DNA from: Marsupella aquatica
Taxonomy: Eukaryota > Marchantiophyta
Assembly (NCBI GenBank): GCA_973895155.1
Contig: OZ316898.1
Coordinates: 10,664,001 to 10,728,000, forward strand
Direction: 5' to 3'
Length of the DNA: 64,000 bases
Under the pieces are notes generated by a model. That model searched no databases, was not told the origin of the DNA, and worked only from the letters and a program-made list of their open reading frames with translations. Both the position numbers and the translations under genes were made by a program. Shown piece by piece: positions 1-11,132 of this stretch (positions are counted from its first letter, which is position 1; each line of letters starts with the position of its first letter).

Positions 1-1419
1 TTTGCTACTTTTCTCATACACACCATGTTTGTGCCTGACAATAGTAACCCATCTTAAAAGTTTTTCTGATGAATGAGCCTTTCGGCTGTTCAGTAGCAGG
101 TATTGTTAATAGGTATTTGGCTCTTTCTTTGATACTTGGTGTAGTGCTTCTGCAAGAGGTATTTGGCTCTTTCTTTGATACTTGGTGTAGTGCTTCTGCA
201 AGCCCATCGGCAAGACCCACCTAGCAATGAGACTGTACTGGGCTTTCTCGAAAAGTCTGCCTAACCTTCAGAGTCCACAATCTGACTTGACGGGTGAGTA
301 TCTCAAGACATTGATCATGAGGATCTGCGCGGAGATACCAAATGGAGCACCAAGAGAGTCAAAGGGAGAGCAACTTTGACAATCGATTATCCTGTCTGCT
401 GCTGGTTGTGGTGACTACAGATCTACGAAAGTTTACTTAGTTGTTTCTTTGAGCTTCTATCATCGGTAAGTGACGGATTCTGGTCAGAATTCTTTTCTTA
501 TGTTTGTGAACTTTTGGCCTCCCTTGAAAGCTTCTGAACATTGCTGACTAGAGATTGTCTCCAGCATCTTCATTTTGTTCGCATGACCCAGTAACTCGCG
601 ACAGAGTCTCTAGGAATTATGTAGATGATATGAAGCGGATCTTCGTTGACAGGTTATTGGTGGGGATATTTCCACAAGGGATTTACAAAGTTAACGGAGG
701 TATGATGGCGTCAAGTCTGCCTCTTTGGTTCTCTCAAGTTGATTATAGTGGAGTGCAAAGAGTCCTCCAGCCTTCGTTATCAAATTTTGTCAGCAGCACA
801 GTGCACTGGGATTGCTGGAGCAGCTGGCCTTATTGGATATAATATGGTTGGGATGTGGCCTCTAGAGTGGAAGTTCCAGTCACCTGTCAAGATGTCTCAG
901 ATTTTTCTTAATTACATTCCAACCAGATGTTGGTCCAAACCTGTGAATCATCCCGTGATAATAAAGTGTGACATTGAGAGAACACCCGGGTGACTAAGAG
1001 TGACTGAGAGAACACCCGGGAGAAGTGTGACACTGAAAGAACACTGAAACCCTAAACCCTAAACACTGAGAGACCACCTGGGAGAAGTCACCCTATCCCC
1101 GTTTCTGATTCAAGAGTTGTTTAATCTTGTGCTCCCCTGTGCACACCATCAACATGTACCACAACATATTCAAAACCAGATGTCTGGCCCATTCGGTCTA
1201 GCGATGAGACAAGATCGTTTGACAAGATCGTTTGCCAAGATTCGGACTAGCGATGAGAGATGTACCATGTCAAACGATTCGGACTAGCGATGCGCCTTGT
1301 CAAACTTGAATTCAAGCTTCTTGAGCAAGGTGAGTACCATCTGCTGTTCCGGATACCATGAGCGAAGGGGATCCCAAGGAGCCTAGTGGCCGAATGCTCG
1401 TAATCACTGGATCTCAATT
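1..1419. other. Region without a supportable gene
   Basis: No reading frame here looks like a conserved protein. It holds a 46-bp tandem duplication (111-202), a short telomere-like run near 1048-1063 (CCCTAAACCCTAAAC) and three dispersed copies of a motif like TTCGGACTAGCGATG between about 1195 and 1290. The overall look is decayed repeat DNA. Confidence 0.4.
111..202. repeat. 46-bp perfect tandem duplication
   Basis: The unit beginning AGGTATTTGGCTCTTTC occurs at 111-156 and again, apparently without change, at 157-202. This is a recent local duplication with no evident function. Confidence 0.9.
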
Positions 1420-1965
1420 GGGAGCGGCTGAGGGGAAATCAAAGCAGCTTTAGTTTTCTCCCGAACACAAAATAAGCCAGAGGCCACGCCAATTGAGATA
1501 ATCTCAATTGGGAACAGAGAGTAAATCAAGGTAGCTTTAGTTTTCTCCCAAACACAAAATAAGCCAGAGGCAGCTTTAGTTTTCTCCCAAATACAAAATA
1601 AGCCAGAGGCCACGCCAACTGGATCTCAATTGGAAGCCGGTGAGATTCTAGGGTAATCATTGGATCTCAATTGGGAGCGGGTGAAGGGAAATCAAGGCAG
1701 CTTTAGTTTTCTCCCAAACACAAAATAAGCGAGAGGCCACGTCAACTGATCTCAATTGGGAGCCGGTGAGGAAATCAAGGTAGCTGTAGTTTTCTCTCAA
1801 ATACAAAATAAGTCTCAATTGGGTGATCTCAATTGGGAGCCGGTGAGGGGAAATCAAGGTAGCTGTAGTTTTCTCCCACATACAAAATAAGCCAGAGGCC
1901 ACGCAAAATGAATCCAAGAAGCTTTAGTTTTCTCCCACATACAAAAGAATCCTGAGGCCATGCCA
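1420..1965. repeat. Irregular tandem array containing AGCTTTAGTTTTCTCCC
   Basis: The block 'AGCTTTAGTTTTCTCCC ... ACAAAATAAGCCAGAGGCCACGCC' recurs at least six times, near 1441, 1527, 1569, 1697, 1779, 1857 and 1918. The copies are separated by variable pieces containing ATCTCAATTGGGAG. Short minus-strand frames repeating 'ASGLFCVWEKTKA' come from this array and are not a gene. Confidence 0.85.
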
Positions 1966-2099
1966 AATAAATCCAAGAGTAATTTGCACTAATTTGCACG
2001 CCTCAAATTCCATCACAGCCTGTATGACCATGGTGAGTACATCTGCTAATAGGTTCGACCCAATGTACAAACATCCACTGAATTTGAACCCCTTGCATG

Positions 2100-2981
2100 G
2101 TACCATGGCATGCCACTCAATTGAATCATAGGACTGAGAGCATCAATCATGGCAATCACAGAAAGTATGGGAGACAAAGCCAATTAAATCCAAGAGTAAT
2201 TTGCACGCCTCAAATTCCATCACAGCCTGTATGACCAAGGTGATGAGTACATCTGCAAATAGATTGGACCCAATGTACAAACACCCACAGATTCAACCCC
2301 GTGCATGGTACCCTGGCATGCCTCTCATTGAATCATAGGACTGAGAGCATCAATTATGGCAATCAGAGAAAGTAATGGAGACAAAGGACAACCTTGTTGT
2401 GGTTATGTGGCTAAGCCATGGTACCCTGGCACCCTGGCATGCCTCCCATTGAATCAAAGGCTCAGAGCATCAAGCATGGCAATCATAAAAAGTAATGGAG
2501 ATAAAGGACAAGCTTTTTGAGGTGATGTGGCTAAGCCAAATGGTGTAACCATTTTTCCATTGAGAAGTGTTGCAGAGGAAGCAGATCCATTCAGAAGTAT
2601 TGCAGAGGAAGCAGAGAACTCTGTGACCCTCACGAATTGCATGAGGAGACCATGGAAGTCCACCTTCTCCATGAGCGAAAGCATAAAGGGCCACTCAAGC
2701 TCATCAAATGCCTTGGTGACGCCTTTTAAGTTTTTGAAATCGCTTGAAGTGACTGTGGGAAGCTCAAAGTTTTGCCGGACTAAGGGGCAGGCGTGAGAAT
2801 TTTGTGCACATTGCTGGTCCGTTATTCGAATTTCTCTTTTAAACTGAAGATGATTGTTGCTCCTGTAGTTAAGCTTTTTAAAGTAGAATGTTCCTGTGGA
2901 GCACAGAAGATGGCCGTTCCTACCCTGACCCGATAACTGCACATCAAACACCGACATAAAAAACTGACACCCAAGGCGCAT
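2100..2981 (-). pseudogene. LINE (non-LTR retrotransposon) reverse-transcriptase remnant
   Basis: On the minus strand the translation at about 2454-2740 contains KAFDELEWPFMLSLMEKV, then SSAILLNG, then CPLSPLLFMIAMLDALS. This is the run of motifs around RT blocks 4-5 of plant L1-type LINE ORF2, namely 'KAFDxLEWxF', 'SILLNG' and 'GCPLSPLLF'. The segment encoding SASSAILLNG is duplicated head to tail (2550-2610). The 'LSPLLFxIAMxDALS' segment is present three times, at about 2128-2170, 2336-2390 and 2455-2520, so the locus has been tandemly rearranged. There is no YxDD box, endonuclease or complete ORF. It is a dead fragment. The LINE assignment is from motif recognition; the clade is not determinable here. 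Confidence 0.65.
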
Positions 2982-2989
2982 TTAAATAA

Positions 2990-3765
2990 CACTAAATGAT
3001 TTAAACAGAATAATTTGGTTTATCATGGTATGGATTGACATCATAACAGCCTATTGTCCCATTTTATGCGCAACTAGGGTGACCCCTTCCATAACTCTAA
3101 GCTAGTGTGGGTTGATAAAAAAACAATTCCTGTGTGGGCTGGCACTGAGTAAGTGCATGCATAGCATGATGATGCTTGACTACAGTGGTCAGTTGATGCT
3201 AGTCAAGATCTGCCCAAGTATTTAGTCGGTCCAGAAAAGACAGGGAGCTGGAAGAAGATTCCCGGCGAGGAATGATGGGGAGATTATCTCAAATCTGATA
3301 TACTCATGCAATTGTCGCCTCTGTGACCAACATTTCTGCTTTTTCAGGGAGTAAAGAATTCAGTGACCCCAAGAACACTCTTAAATGTCTGTCGTAACCG
3401 GCCACTGTGTCATTTTAGATCCGCATTTATACTTTGCATGTCAATAATGAGTAAAGATCAAGCGAAACCTTGCGCAAGATAATGTAAAGAGTCTGAGCTA
3501 GTGATATTATACTCACTGTCATTCTCTCTCTGAATCTTCTTCGAGCGTACCTGTGGACCCCTACCTCATTAAAATCACGTACAACCCATCACTGATATAT
3601 AACCTTTCGGCTGGCTGGCTTGCCTGACAGAAATCTTTAAAGTCCGAGCTCGTACGAACGTGAGATTTGTCAGTGGTTCTCGTGAGATCATTGTGTCAAC
3701 CGATACTCAAGAAATTTACTTGTGGGGCGACAGAAGAACTTGAAGTAATGTGTATGCGCATTAAT
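2990..3765. other. No recognisable feature
   Basis: I see no conserved reading frame, RNA gene or repeat structure in this stretch. Confidence 0.4.
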
Positions 3766-4580
3766 TCATGGGTACTTTTGTGCCGAACCGAAAAGCGAGG
3801 TTAGGGTCTCATCGTGAATCAATCCAGCAATGGAACAGATTTTTCCTGACTGAAGAGCTAGATCTGAAAGGTTTGAAGGATTCACCAAACCTGTGAAAAG
3901 ACACCTTGCTCCTTTGTTGAGGACAATCAGAGCTTGAACAAAGTAGACAAACCTGTGGAGACGCAATGAAGATCCCAAAGAGTGCTGGAATTTGTGTCTA
4001 GTCTCAGGAGCATGTACCTTTGGGCAATCTTCCTTTCAAGCGTTGACTTATGCGACTGAAGGCGTGCCGTGAATAATTTTACTTCTTTCGAACACGTAGC
4101 AGACTGCATTTTTATTTCGTCTGACTCGTAAGGCCTCTCGCTGCATGCTAGGAATGAGTGGTGTAGTACAGTCTCAGTGCAATGAAGGGAAGATGGGTCC
4201 ACCCTTATTTCTGATCTAGCTAAAATCTGTTTGAGGGTGTGACACACATTAGGAAACTGTCCAGTGATTTCAACGTTTGTGGAACTGGAAATTTGCCGTA
4301 TTGAAGCTTCCAATTCTCCCCAGCTTAGAGGACGTCGAGTGTTCTCGATCAGTACGTGTTCACAGCAACTCACAGCCGGCTCCTCCTTTATGGGACATGA
4401 GTCAGTACAGTAGTTGTGGCCGACACATCTGAAATATATATATATAGCAAATTGAGCTAAGAAAATTCTGAGGACGTAGGAAGGTGTGAATGAAGCAAGC
4501 AGCTGGGATGACATGTGCTCCGAGAGCTTGATTCGTCGCTCAACATGTGACACGTACCATACCAGACTCACAAGATCCAT
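3766..4580 (-). other. Unassigned open frame(s), minus strand
   Basis: A 217-codon minus-strand frame (4580 down to 3927) overlaps a 70-codon frame (3978-3766) in another phase. The longer translation has cysteines and histidines around CVGHNYCTDSC and a charged C-terminal half, but I recognise no domain. It contains a TATATATATATA run (4433-4446), which argues against strict coding constraint. It could be an exon pair of a poorly conserved gene or chance. No function is proposed. Confidence 0.2.
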
Positions 4581-6234
4581 GTGAACTACGAGGAGGAAGT
4601 AAGTTAAGTTGAGTTATACATGCACCCCTACGCCTGCTTTCTTTCCATGCACTTTCATGCTGGCTGTTGTGCCAGTGAGAAGGTACCGTACCAAACTTTG
4701 AGGTGAAGCAAAAACAGCCGTCCTCATCAAATCGTCGTTATGTACCACAGCTTCCGAAAGAAAACCATCAGTCAGACTACACTACAACTGTAGTCTTCAA
4801 CCAGGAGAACTCCTAGATTTAGGTGAAACACACAGAAAGATTTGACTAAGTAGGGCATCCTCTCCACCGATTCCAAGAAAATACATGTAGAATCACATCA
4901 GTCTCTCGGTCTCATATCTATACAATTCGTGATACACAGAAGACATCAACCTTAATTATTCAAAGAAGCTGCAACATTTCACTAGGATAGCTGACTTGTC
5001 GGAGACTACTAGGTAATCATCGGTTAATGTAACAGACTGAAACCATCTTGATGAAAGGTAAGGTACTGTCAGATCTCATGCAGGAGGATGACTTTTTTCC
5101 ATCAGATTAAGTCTGACATTGATGGTAGTAACGGAGAGAACCACAAGCCATAGAAATTTCCGTTCTGCTTCCGGTCCACATCAACTCTATGTAGCGCTTC
5201 TTCTGACTACATCGACTGGACTGTCGACCCGGCCTTGAACCTCTCACAAGAAACGAGGAAAATAATTCTTTCACTTTTGCAGGGAATGAGTAAGATCCAG
5301 ACAGCTGATTAATTCAAATTCGACCATATGTACGACTGAGCACAAAGCGAGCCACATATGAGGTCTGTAACCTCTGCGAATGTGCTATTGGTCCAAATCC
5401 GCAAAACAATAAATGACCCAATGAAATCACAGATTCATGATTTGAGGTCCAACATATTGGCCAATGAAGAACCGACGGCTCCGTGAAAGACCTTCCGATT
5501 CCCGAGAGGTCGGACTGAAATCCATCCGGTTTTGCAGAGCAGAAGTGATGAAGTTCCAGGCCAGGCTGTTCAATATTCGCCCCTGTCCAAATCCTTTAGT
5601 TACAGGTACGACATCCTCTGCGTGATCGAGCGCAAAGCCACATGCAGTCCGCGAATTTGCTACTTATTGAAATTCCTACCCGGTAGAGAATGATGTCAGA
5701 AAGAACTTAGAGATTCATGACAATTGGAGTCCCAAAACCAGATAGGTAGTCGTCGATGCATCGGTCAAGTATTTCAATTCTTGCCAAAATTCACTCACTG
5801 CAAGATTTTCCTTAAATTCAGGATTAATGCAGTAGTGAATGTTTCAATGGCTACGAGTAATTCTACCTGTCGTTGGCTTAGCTTGATTTTGCCCTCGATC
5901 CGGCCGACTAAGAGACGCATATAGTTTCAGTGCAACATAAAGCACAAAACGGACACGTAAAGTATAAACTCATTACAACTACTTGCAACGTGGATGACGT
6001 GCTTCCTCGACGGCATCAACCTCGTTGTTTTGGGTCGAAGGCGATGTGATTCTCTCTCATAAGTTGTCTTCCTATTAGTTCGGGACCGTACATTGCACTA
6101 TGAAATTAGGAGGCATAATTGTGTCCGTTCGCTTTGTTGCATGTTGATCTGGCGAATTTCCCTACTGTGAATTCATAGTCTACAAAGAAAAGAAATTGTG
6201 GGAAGAGCTTTAGTTAGTAGACTACTACTGGGTG
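4581..6234. other. No recognisable feature
   Basis: Only short frames are present, with no conserved protein, tandem array or terminal repeats that I can identify. Confidence 0.4.
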
Positions 6235-6887
6235 TCAATTAAAGCTGTTGGGCTCTGACCGAGGAAATAAGTCTTGACTTTTTCTGGCCTCCGATCTTAC
6301 CGACGTCGAGCTTTCCTCGATCATGGCATGCATGCAAAAGGACAGCCGCAAGCTCCATCCTGCCTCAATAGAAACGTGTGTAAGGCTTCCACAATTTTTT
6401 GGTCCAGTAAGAATGCTTTGCTTTAATTTGTGAATCTTGCCCACAATCTCAGCTTTCTAGAAAAAAGTCCGAAAAATTGCGGCAAGGCTACATGAATGCG
6501 CAGCAATGTCGGTTAGATTCTCGATGCAGAGCCAAACAAGAACGTGTGCAATAAATCGAACGAGGGCGGCTTGCATGCAGGGAGCCACAGTCTCTCCATA
6601 GCTTGCTCCCGTTGGATAGCTTGCATCACACTTGTCACATCGGGTGCAACAATCCGTCTGCACAAGCAGGATTCGACAGGCCATGCATATTCTTTGTACT
6701 TGGGCAGACTTTTGTAGTCTTTCTCCACTAAATCCATTAAAGCATTATTCCAAATTCCAAAATAAAATACAGACGACTCAGAGCTTTCAAGGTAGAGATC
6801 GAGATGATGAGCGACTGACAATGAGCAAGAACATGATTGTTCGCGGTACCGATGAACTAACACCCGTTCAGCATTAGACACAGTCAA
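6235..6887 (-). other. Cluster of short minus-strand open frames, unassigned
   Basis: Three overlapping minus-strand frames (6887-6513, 6684-6457, 6444-6235) of 124, 75 and 69 codons lie end to end. A small spliced or frameshifted gene is possible, but no domain is recognised and no convincing splice chain was found. One frame carries a CCTRCDKC cysteine cluster. I treat it as unproven. Confidence 0.15.
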
Positions 6888-8669
6888 TCATGGCTGTCTC
6901 CATCAATTGACACCGCAAAGCGACGGGATGTTCTCCTCCAGACCTTTTTTCTTGAACTAGTTTGCACTCAATGAGAGTACGAGGGACTCACCAATATACC
7001 AATTGGATCCAGTCTTTCTTTCCTGCTGTTAATGAGTTTCGCTCGACATGCAACTTTTTCATGCTCACAGAAACGAGGCGTTTTTGAAGATTGAGCTTCC
7101 AGGCCCAATCAGGCTTCCGGCCGTTGACTAAATATCTGGGAGACAATTTGCATCGATTTTCACAATTATGCGAAGAATCTCTCTTTGGAAACTAAAATAC
7201 AATGATCCTAAAATGAACAGGGAACGCGAAAGTAACCAAAAAACAAAGAAGGGGCTTTAACTCTTCCCCTTTTCTCCATGGACTTACATTGTGGATACAT
7301 ATTGTCTCAATTACGTAAGAGGGTTTTGATTACATAAAATTCTATGTTGTCATACCCCATGTTCTAAGTTGGCGCTTGGTTCAAGTATTCTCACTTTTGT
7401 CCTAGGTTATGTTGAGGAAAGACTACATCTACAAGGGCATCCATGAACATCCAAATATACAAGGGCAACATCCAAATAACAAGTAGTGGACTTAGAGATG
7501 TGTGGTCCACCTCAGATGAGGCTATATCTAAGATTTTCATGCCAGGTGGAATCTAGCCAGATTTTGCCACTAGTTATTTTCTTGTCATCAGCTTCATGCA
7601 AACAATGTGCTAATAATGCGATACCATCCTTTTTCCTCATATCAGTGTAAAAAATCCATATATTCAGCATGGCTGTCAAACTTAGTCACTCATTGATTTT
7701 TGTGTCATCGTTATGGAAACCACAATTTTTAGACTGATTTCAATATTTTAATGTAAAACACTGATTGTAAAAATATTGAAATGAGTCTAAAAGTTTATAC
7801 TATTTTTACACTGATTTCAATATTTCCAATTTTGTGTTATTTCTTTCACAAAACCCAATATATGAACCTCCCTCTTAGCCTAAAAAACCATTTGACAATC
7901 TAGATGTCTTAAGAATGCACTAGAAATCCAAGGTACCCCACTGACTAAGGGAGGCCTGAGAGACTATGCATAACGGGATGGCTGTGATTTGCCAGCAATG
8001 CGATTTGCCAAGCTAGCAAATACTCTACCAACCTGGCTGAGTAAGGGGGGCCTGAGCCATGAATTCATAATGAATTTTGAGATGGCTGTGCTTTGCTAGG
8101 AGTGGGATTGCTAGCAAATTTTCTATCTCGCTGGCAACTATTCTGTTTACTAGCATCTTACAAACCCTTATTCCAGCCTGGCAGGAGCTAACAATCTCAT
8201 TTCATAATCCATACAAAAATTGAGTGTTTCCTTTCCGTCCATGGTAGAACTGTAGCTTTTTTGCACGTACCCAAATCGATTAAAAACTGTCACTTGTTTT
8301 CATCAAAATTAAATGACTAGGGTCCACTTTTCACCAATGGTTCTCTTGTGCCCTTTTCTGTCACGTAGTTGCAGTGGAAGTGAGTTGTAGAAGAGTAGTA
8401 CTACTGTGCCTTCACTTTTGTCACGTAGTGGCAATCATAGCAAATTGCAGTAGAGTAGTAGGCTGTAGGACTGTCCTTTTGTTTGCTCTGGAAAGCAATT
8501 TAGATTGAGTAGTACAGTACTACCTTTATGGTCTTAGGGTCAGTTGGATGCCTGGCTCTCTGCATCAATGCATGCAAGCTGGTCACTTGGGACCTATAGG
8601 GGAGGTGTTCTTCAACTGCTAATTAATAGGGGTTGTCCGGTAAGACTTACTAAGGGACACTCTAAAGTA
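6888..8669. other. No recognisable feature, AT-rich
   Basis: AT-rich DNA without a supportable gene. Around 7735-7830 the block 'TTTTTAGACTGATTTCAATATTTTAATG' and related AATATTGAAAT pieces recur in both orientations, suggesting a small decayed inverted repeat. Confidence 0.35.
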
Positions 8670-8823
8670 CACTAAGGGTGACTTTACAAGATGTTTGGGG
8701 GCACTTGTGAGTTATTTTAACCCAAGTAAATTGGAGGGCCATTTCACACATTAAATATAGTGTCTATGGCTAAAAGCATTTTTGGAATCCTTTTATGGCC
8801 CCAAGGTCTTGTAAAGCTAAGTG
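8670..8823. mobile_element. MITE-like inverted-repeat element, CTTGTAAAG family
   Basis: The left arm CACTAAGGGTGACTTTACAA (8670-8689, continuing to GGGGG at 8701) is the inverted counterpart of the right arm GGCCCCAAGGTCTTGTAAAG...CTAAGTG (about 8798-8823). The right arm lacks a few bases, and the ~100 bp core has no ORF. Single arms of the same family occur at 9757-9792, 10361-10392 and 22537-22567. This is a short non-autonomous DNA element by structure. The superfamily is not established because no clear target duplication is visible. Confidence 0.6.
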
Positions 8824-9929
8824 TATCACAGACTGAGGACCCACTCCACCTAAATGTCACTGTATTCTTGGCTAAGTCTTTCCAACTCTAACAAGAGAAG
8901 ATCTTAGCTGGCTTTACAAGAACTCAAACGTGGGAACTGACCACACTTCACTTCACGTGAACTTGGGTCCACAATTCAAACACAAACATGAAGTGTTGTA
9001 GGGATGAAAACCTTTGAGCATGGATCTTCGGGCTTTTTATTAGTCAAGCCTTTAGTGCATCAGTGATCTGAATCACATTGTGAGTTAGGACAGCTCTTAT
9101 CTAAACCTTGAACGCTTGGTATCGGTAAGCAACAGGTGTCTTGAATCTATGAGTAATCACTTGAGTTGAGTTGGCCTAGCTTTGTTGGCTTAGTTCGCAA
9201 GCTTTCACATGTAACACCAAGAAACACTATGAGTTGTTAATGCATTTTTCTTGATTGATTAAGTCAGAAGGAGTGGAAGTAGTGAGCAGAGTGTAAGTTG
9301 CATCGGCTTGATTGGAGACTGCCACACCAAACTCAGAGAGAATGTGAGGCATTGAGAATGTTTTATTCAAGTGTGGGTTGTGTAGTCTGATAAAGACCGT
9401 CAACAGAACTAAGAAATAATGCCAATGGGTACATTCCCAGGGTGGAATACAAACATACCCAATTAAAATCAAAGAGAAGGGTGAAGTGTCGGCAGAATAG
9501 CTGTTCACAAGTCCAGTTTGCTGATGTGTACATGTTTTTTTGTCAACATGTTTTCTTGAGGTGGTCTAAAAAAATGTACAACAAATTAGACCTCCTCTTG
9601 AGGTGGTCTAAAAGAATGGAGCAAGCGGCCACTTTGCTTTGCTTCTTGTCAAAGAATTGCATCTATTACTTCCAAACTTGACGTATTTTGGCTCAGGTAT
9701 TCTAACTTTAGTGTATGGAAGTGGCCATCAGCTTTGCTTTGGATAGAGAGAGACTAAAATGGCCCCAATTGTCTTGTAAATCCCCCCTTACAAAGGACTC
9801 GTGGGTTCACTTTTAATGCAAATGACTTAAAAGTAAGAATGGGCCAAGGGGGTCCAAAATCTGGAACACAAATGTGCTCCACATAAGCAAAAATTGGGCA
9901 CCACCGCATTCCATGTGACAGGTTAGGTT
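8824..9929. other. No gene; isolated MITE-type arm
   Basis: Non-coding. It contains two copies of CTTGAGGTGGTCTAAAA (about 9555 and 9599) and, at 9757-9792, an unpaired right arm of the CTTGTAAAG inverted-repeat family. Confidence 0.35.
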
Positions 9930-10257
9930 CTCGGGGGGGTCACTATATGGAGGGTCATACATCGCGTGCGACGTTTTAGGGTTTGACCCCCCTAACTTTA
10001 AAGTGAAAAATATTTTTTTGCAAAGCCCTTTATTTCTTAAAATTTTGTCATTTTTTATTAAAAAACCCCTAAAAACTTTATAGAAAGTATTTTTTGCAAT
10101 TAAATAGGCCTATGTGTTCTTTAAAGTCGACCAATCAATAAAACATGCCCTATGTGTTCTTCCACCAAACTTTGGAAGTCTTCCGCCACACCCATTTAAA
10201 TGGGCCTATACTTCGTCGCACGTGATGTGTCACTTCCGTGGAAGTGACCCCCCCGAG
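9930..10257. mobile_element. 328-bp MITE with perfect terminal repeats and 8-bp TSD (hAT-like)
   Basis: The element starts CTCGGGGGGGTCACT (9930-9944) and ends with the exact inverse AGTGACCCCCCCGAG (10243-10257). It is flanked on both sides by GTTAGGTT (9922-9929 and 10258-10265), an 8-bp target-site duplication. A second inverted pair lies just inside (CATCGCGTGCGACG near 9961; CGTCGCACGTGATG near 10214). There is no credible coding capacity: the 124-codon plus frame crosses the right terminus. An 8-bp TSD is characteristic of hAT elements; the superfamily is inferred from TSD length only. Confidence 0.85.
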
Positions 10258-10778
10258 GTTAGGTTGAAAGTACTCCCAAGTTTTGTAAAAGTGAACAATA
10301 ACAGTTTCTCCCCAATAGATGGCCCCGATCAGATCTTGGAGACAAACAAAAAGTGGAAACTGCCACCAAGGTCTTGTAAAGTCACCCTAAGTACACAACT
10401 AAAGGGCGGGTGGGGGTGGCATTACTGTGGCCTGACCCTTCACTATGAGGGTGAAAGAACAAGTTTAGTACACCTAACAATGTTATGACCCTGTCTGTTT
10501 TACAACTGAGACTAGCAGGCTGGAGAGAAATCCCCACAGACCACTATAGCATGATAGGGCTGGGTTGTCCCCCAAACTTTCCTCCCACATCCTGTCCAAA
10601 TGTACTATGGACATCTGATGTCAGGGCTGCCATTCTTATGCAAAGAAAGGTACTGTAGTGGAGGAATGGATCTTGCATATGAGTGTAAGCAAACAAGCTC
10701 CTATAGTACTAGTGTAATAAGACTGGAGTAAACAATACTATGGGAGTTGTGTAATTATAACAAATAATAGGTACGTAG
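10258..10778. other. No gene; isolated CTTGTAAAG arm
   Basis: Non-coding. At 10361-10392 there is another unpaired right arm (CCAAGGTCTTGTAAAGTCAC) of the MITE family seen at 8670-8823. Confidence 0.4.
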
Positions 10779-11132
10779 TGTTGGGATAAAATCTAGACGG
10801 AACAAGATAGTGTCAACAGCTGTGAAAAAACAACTATTGACAACAATAATGAAATTATGTGGTTCACCTGTCTGGGCTACGTCCATGCCCACAAACCAAT
10901 TACACCCGCCATAATCGGGGCCATAGTCAACATGCTGGAGCTCCTCCTCTAGGCATCTCACTCCTTCTCCCAAAGATTAAACCTTCAAGTGTGAGCACTA
11001 GTTTGCATTCCCCTTAGGTATACCACCTCCTATGGTATGGGAACCTGGGCGCAAACAAGTGCTATCATAGTCTGTTAAAGCCTAACTAGTACTATGAAAG
11101 TAAATAGGTTATACAAGAAGCATGACCTAACA
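10779..11132 (-). mobile_element. Copia-type LTR remnant
   Basis: The segment is bounded by TGTTGGGATAAA (10779) and CCTAACA (to 11132), so it has TG...CA ends with near-perfect TGTT(G)/(C)AACA inverted termini. Inside, at about 10858-10890, is TGTGGTTCACC...GGCTACGTCCATG. This matches the conserved internal block of the LTRs at 23843-24162 and 56228-56666 (the latter in opposite orientation). No matching 5-bp target duplication is evident (CGTAG versus CATAA) and no primer-binding site adjoins it. Confidence 0.5.

Noticed and set aside
555-842. YVDD-like peptide near 619-630 as a reverse transcriptase
   Set aside because: NYVDDMKRIF occurs alone, with no other RT block in any frame nearby; chance match.
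1404-1917. Minus-strand repeated peptides (ASGLFCVWEKTKA) as a repeat protein gene
   Set aside because: The periodicity follows the DNA tandem array, frames are interrupted and unit lengths are not multiples of three.
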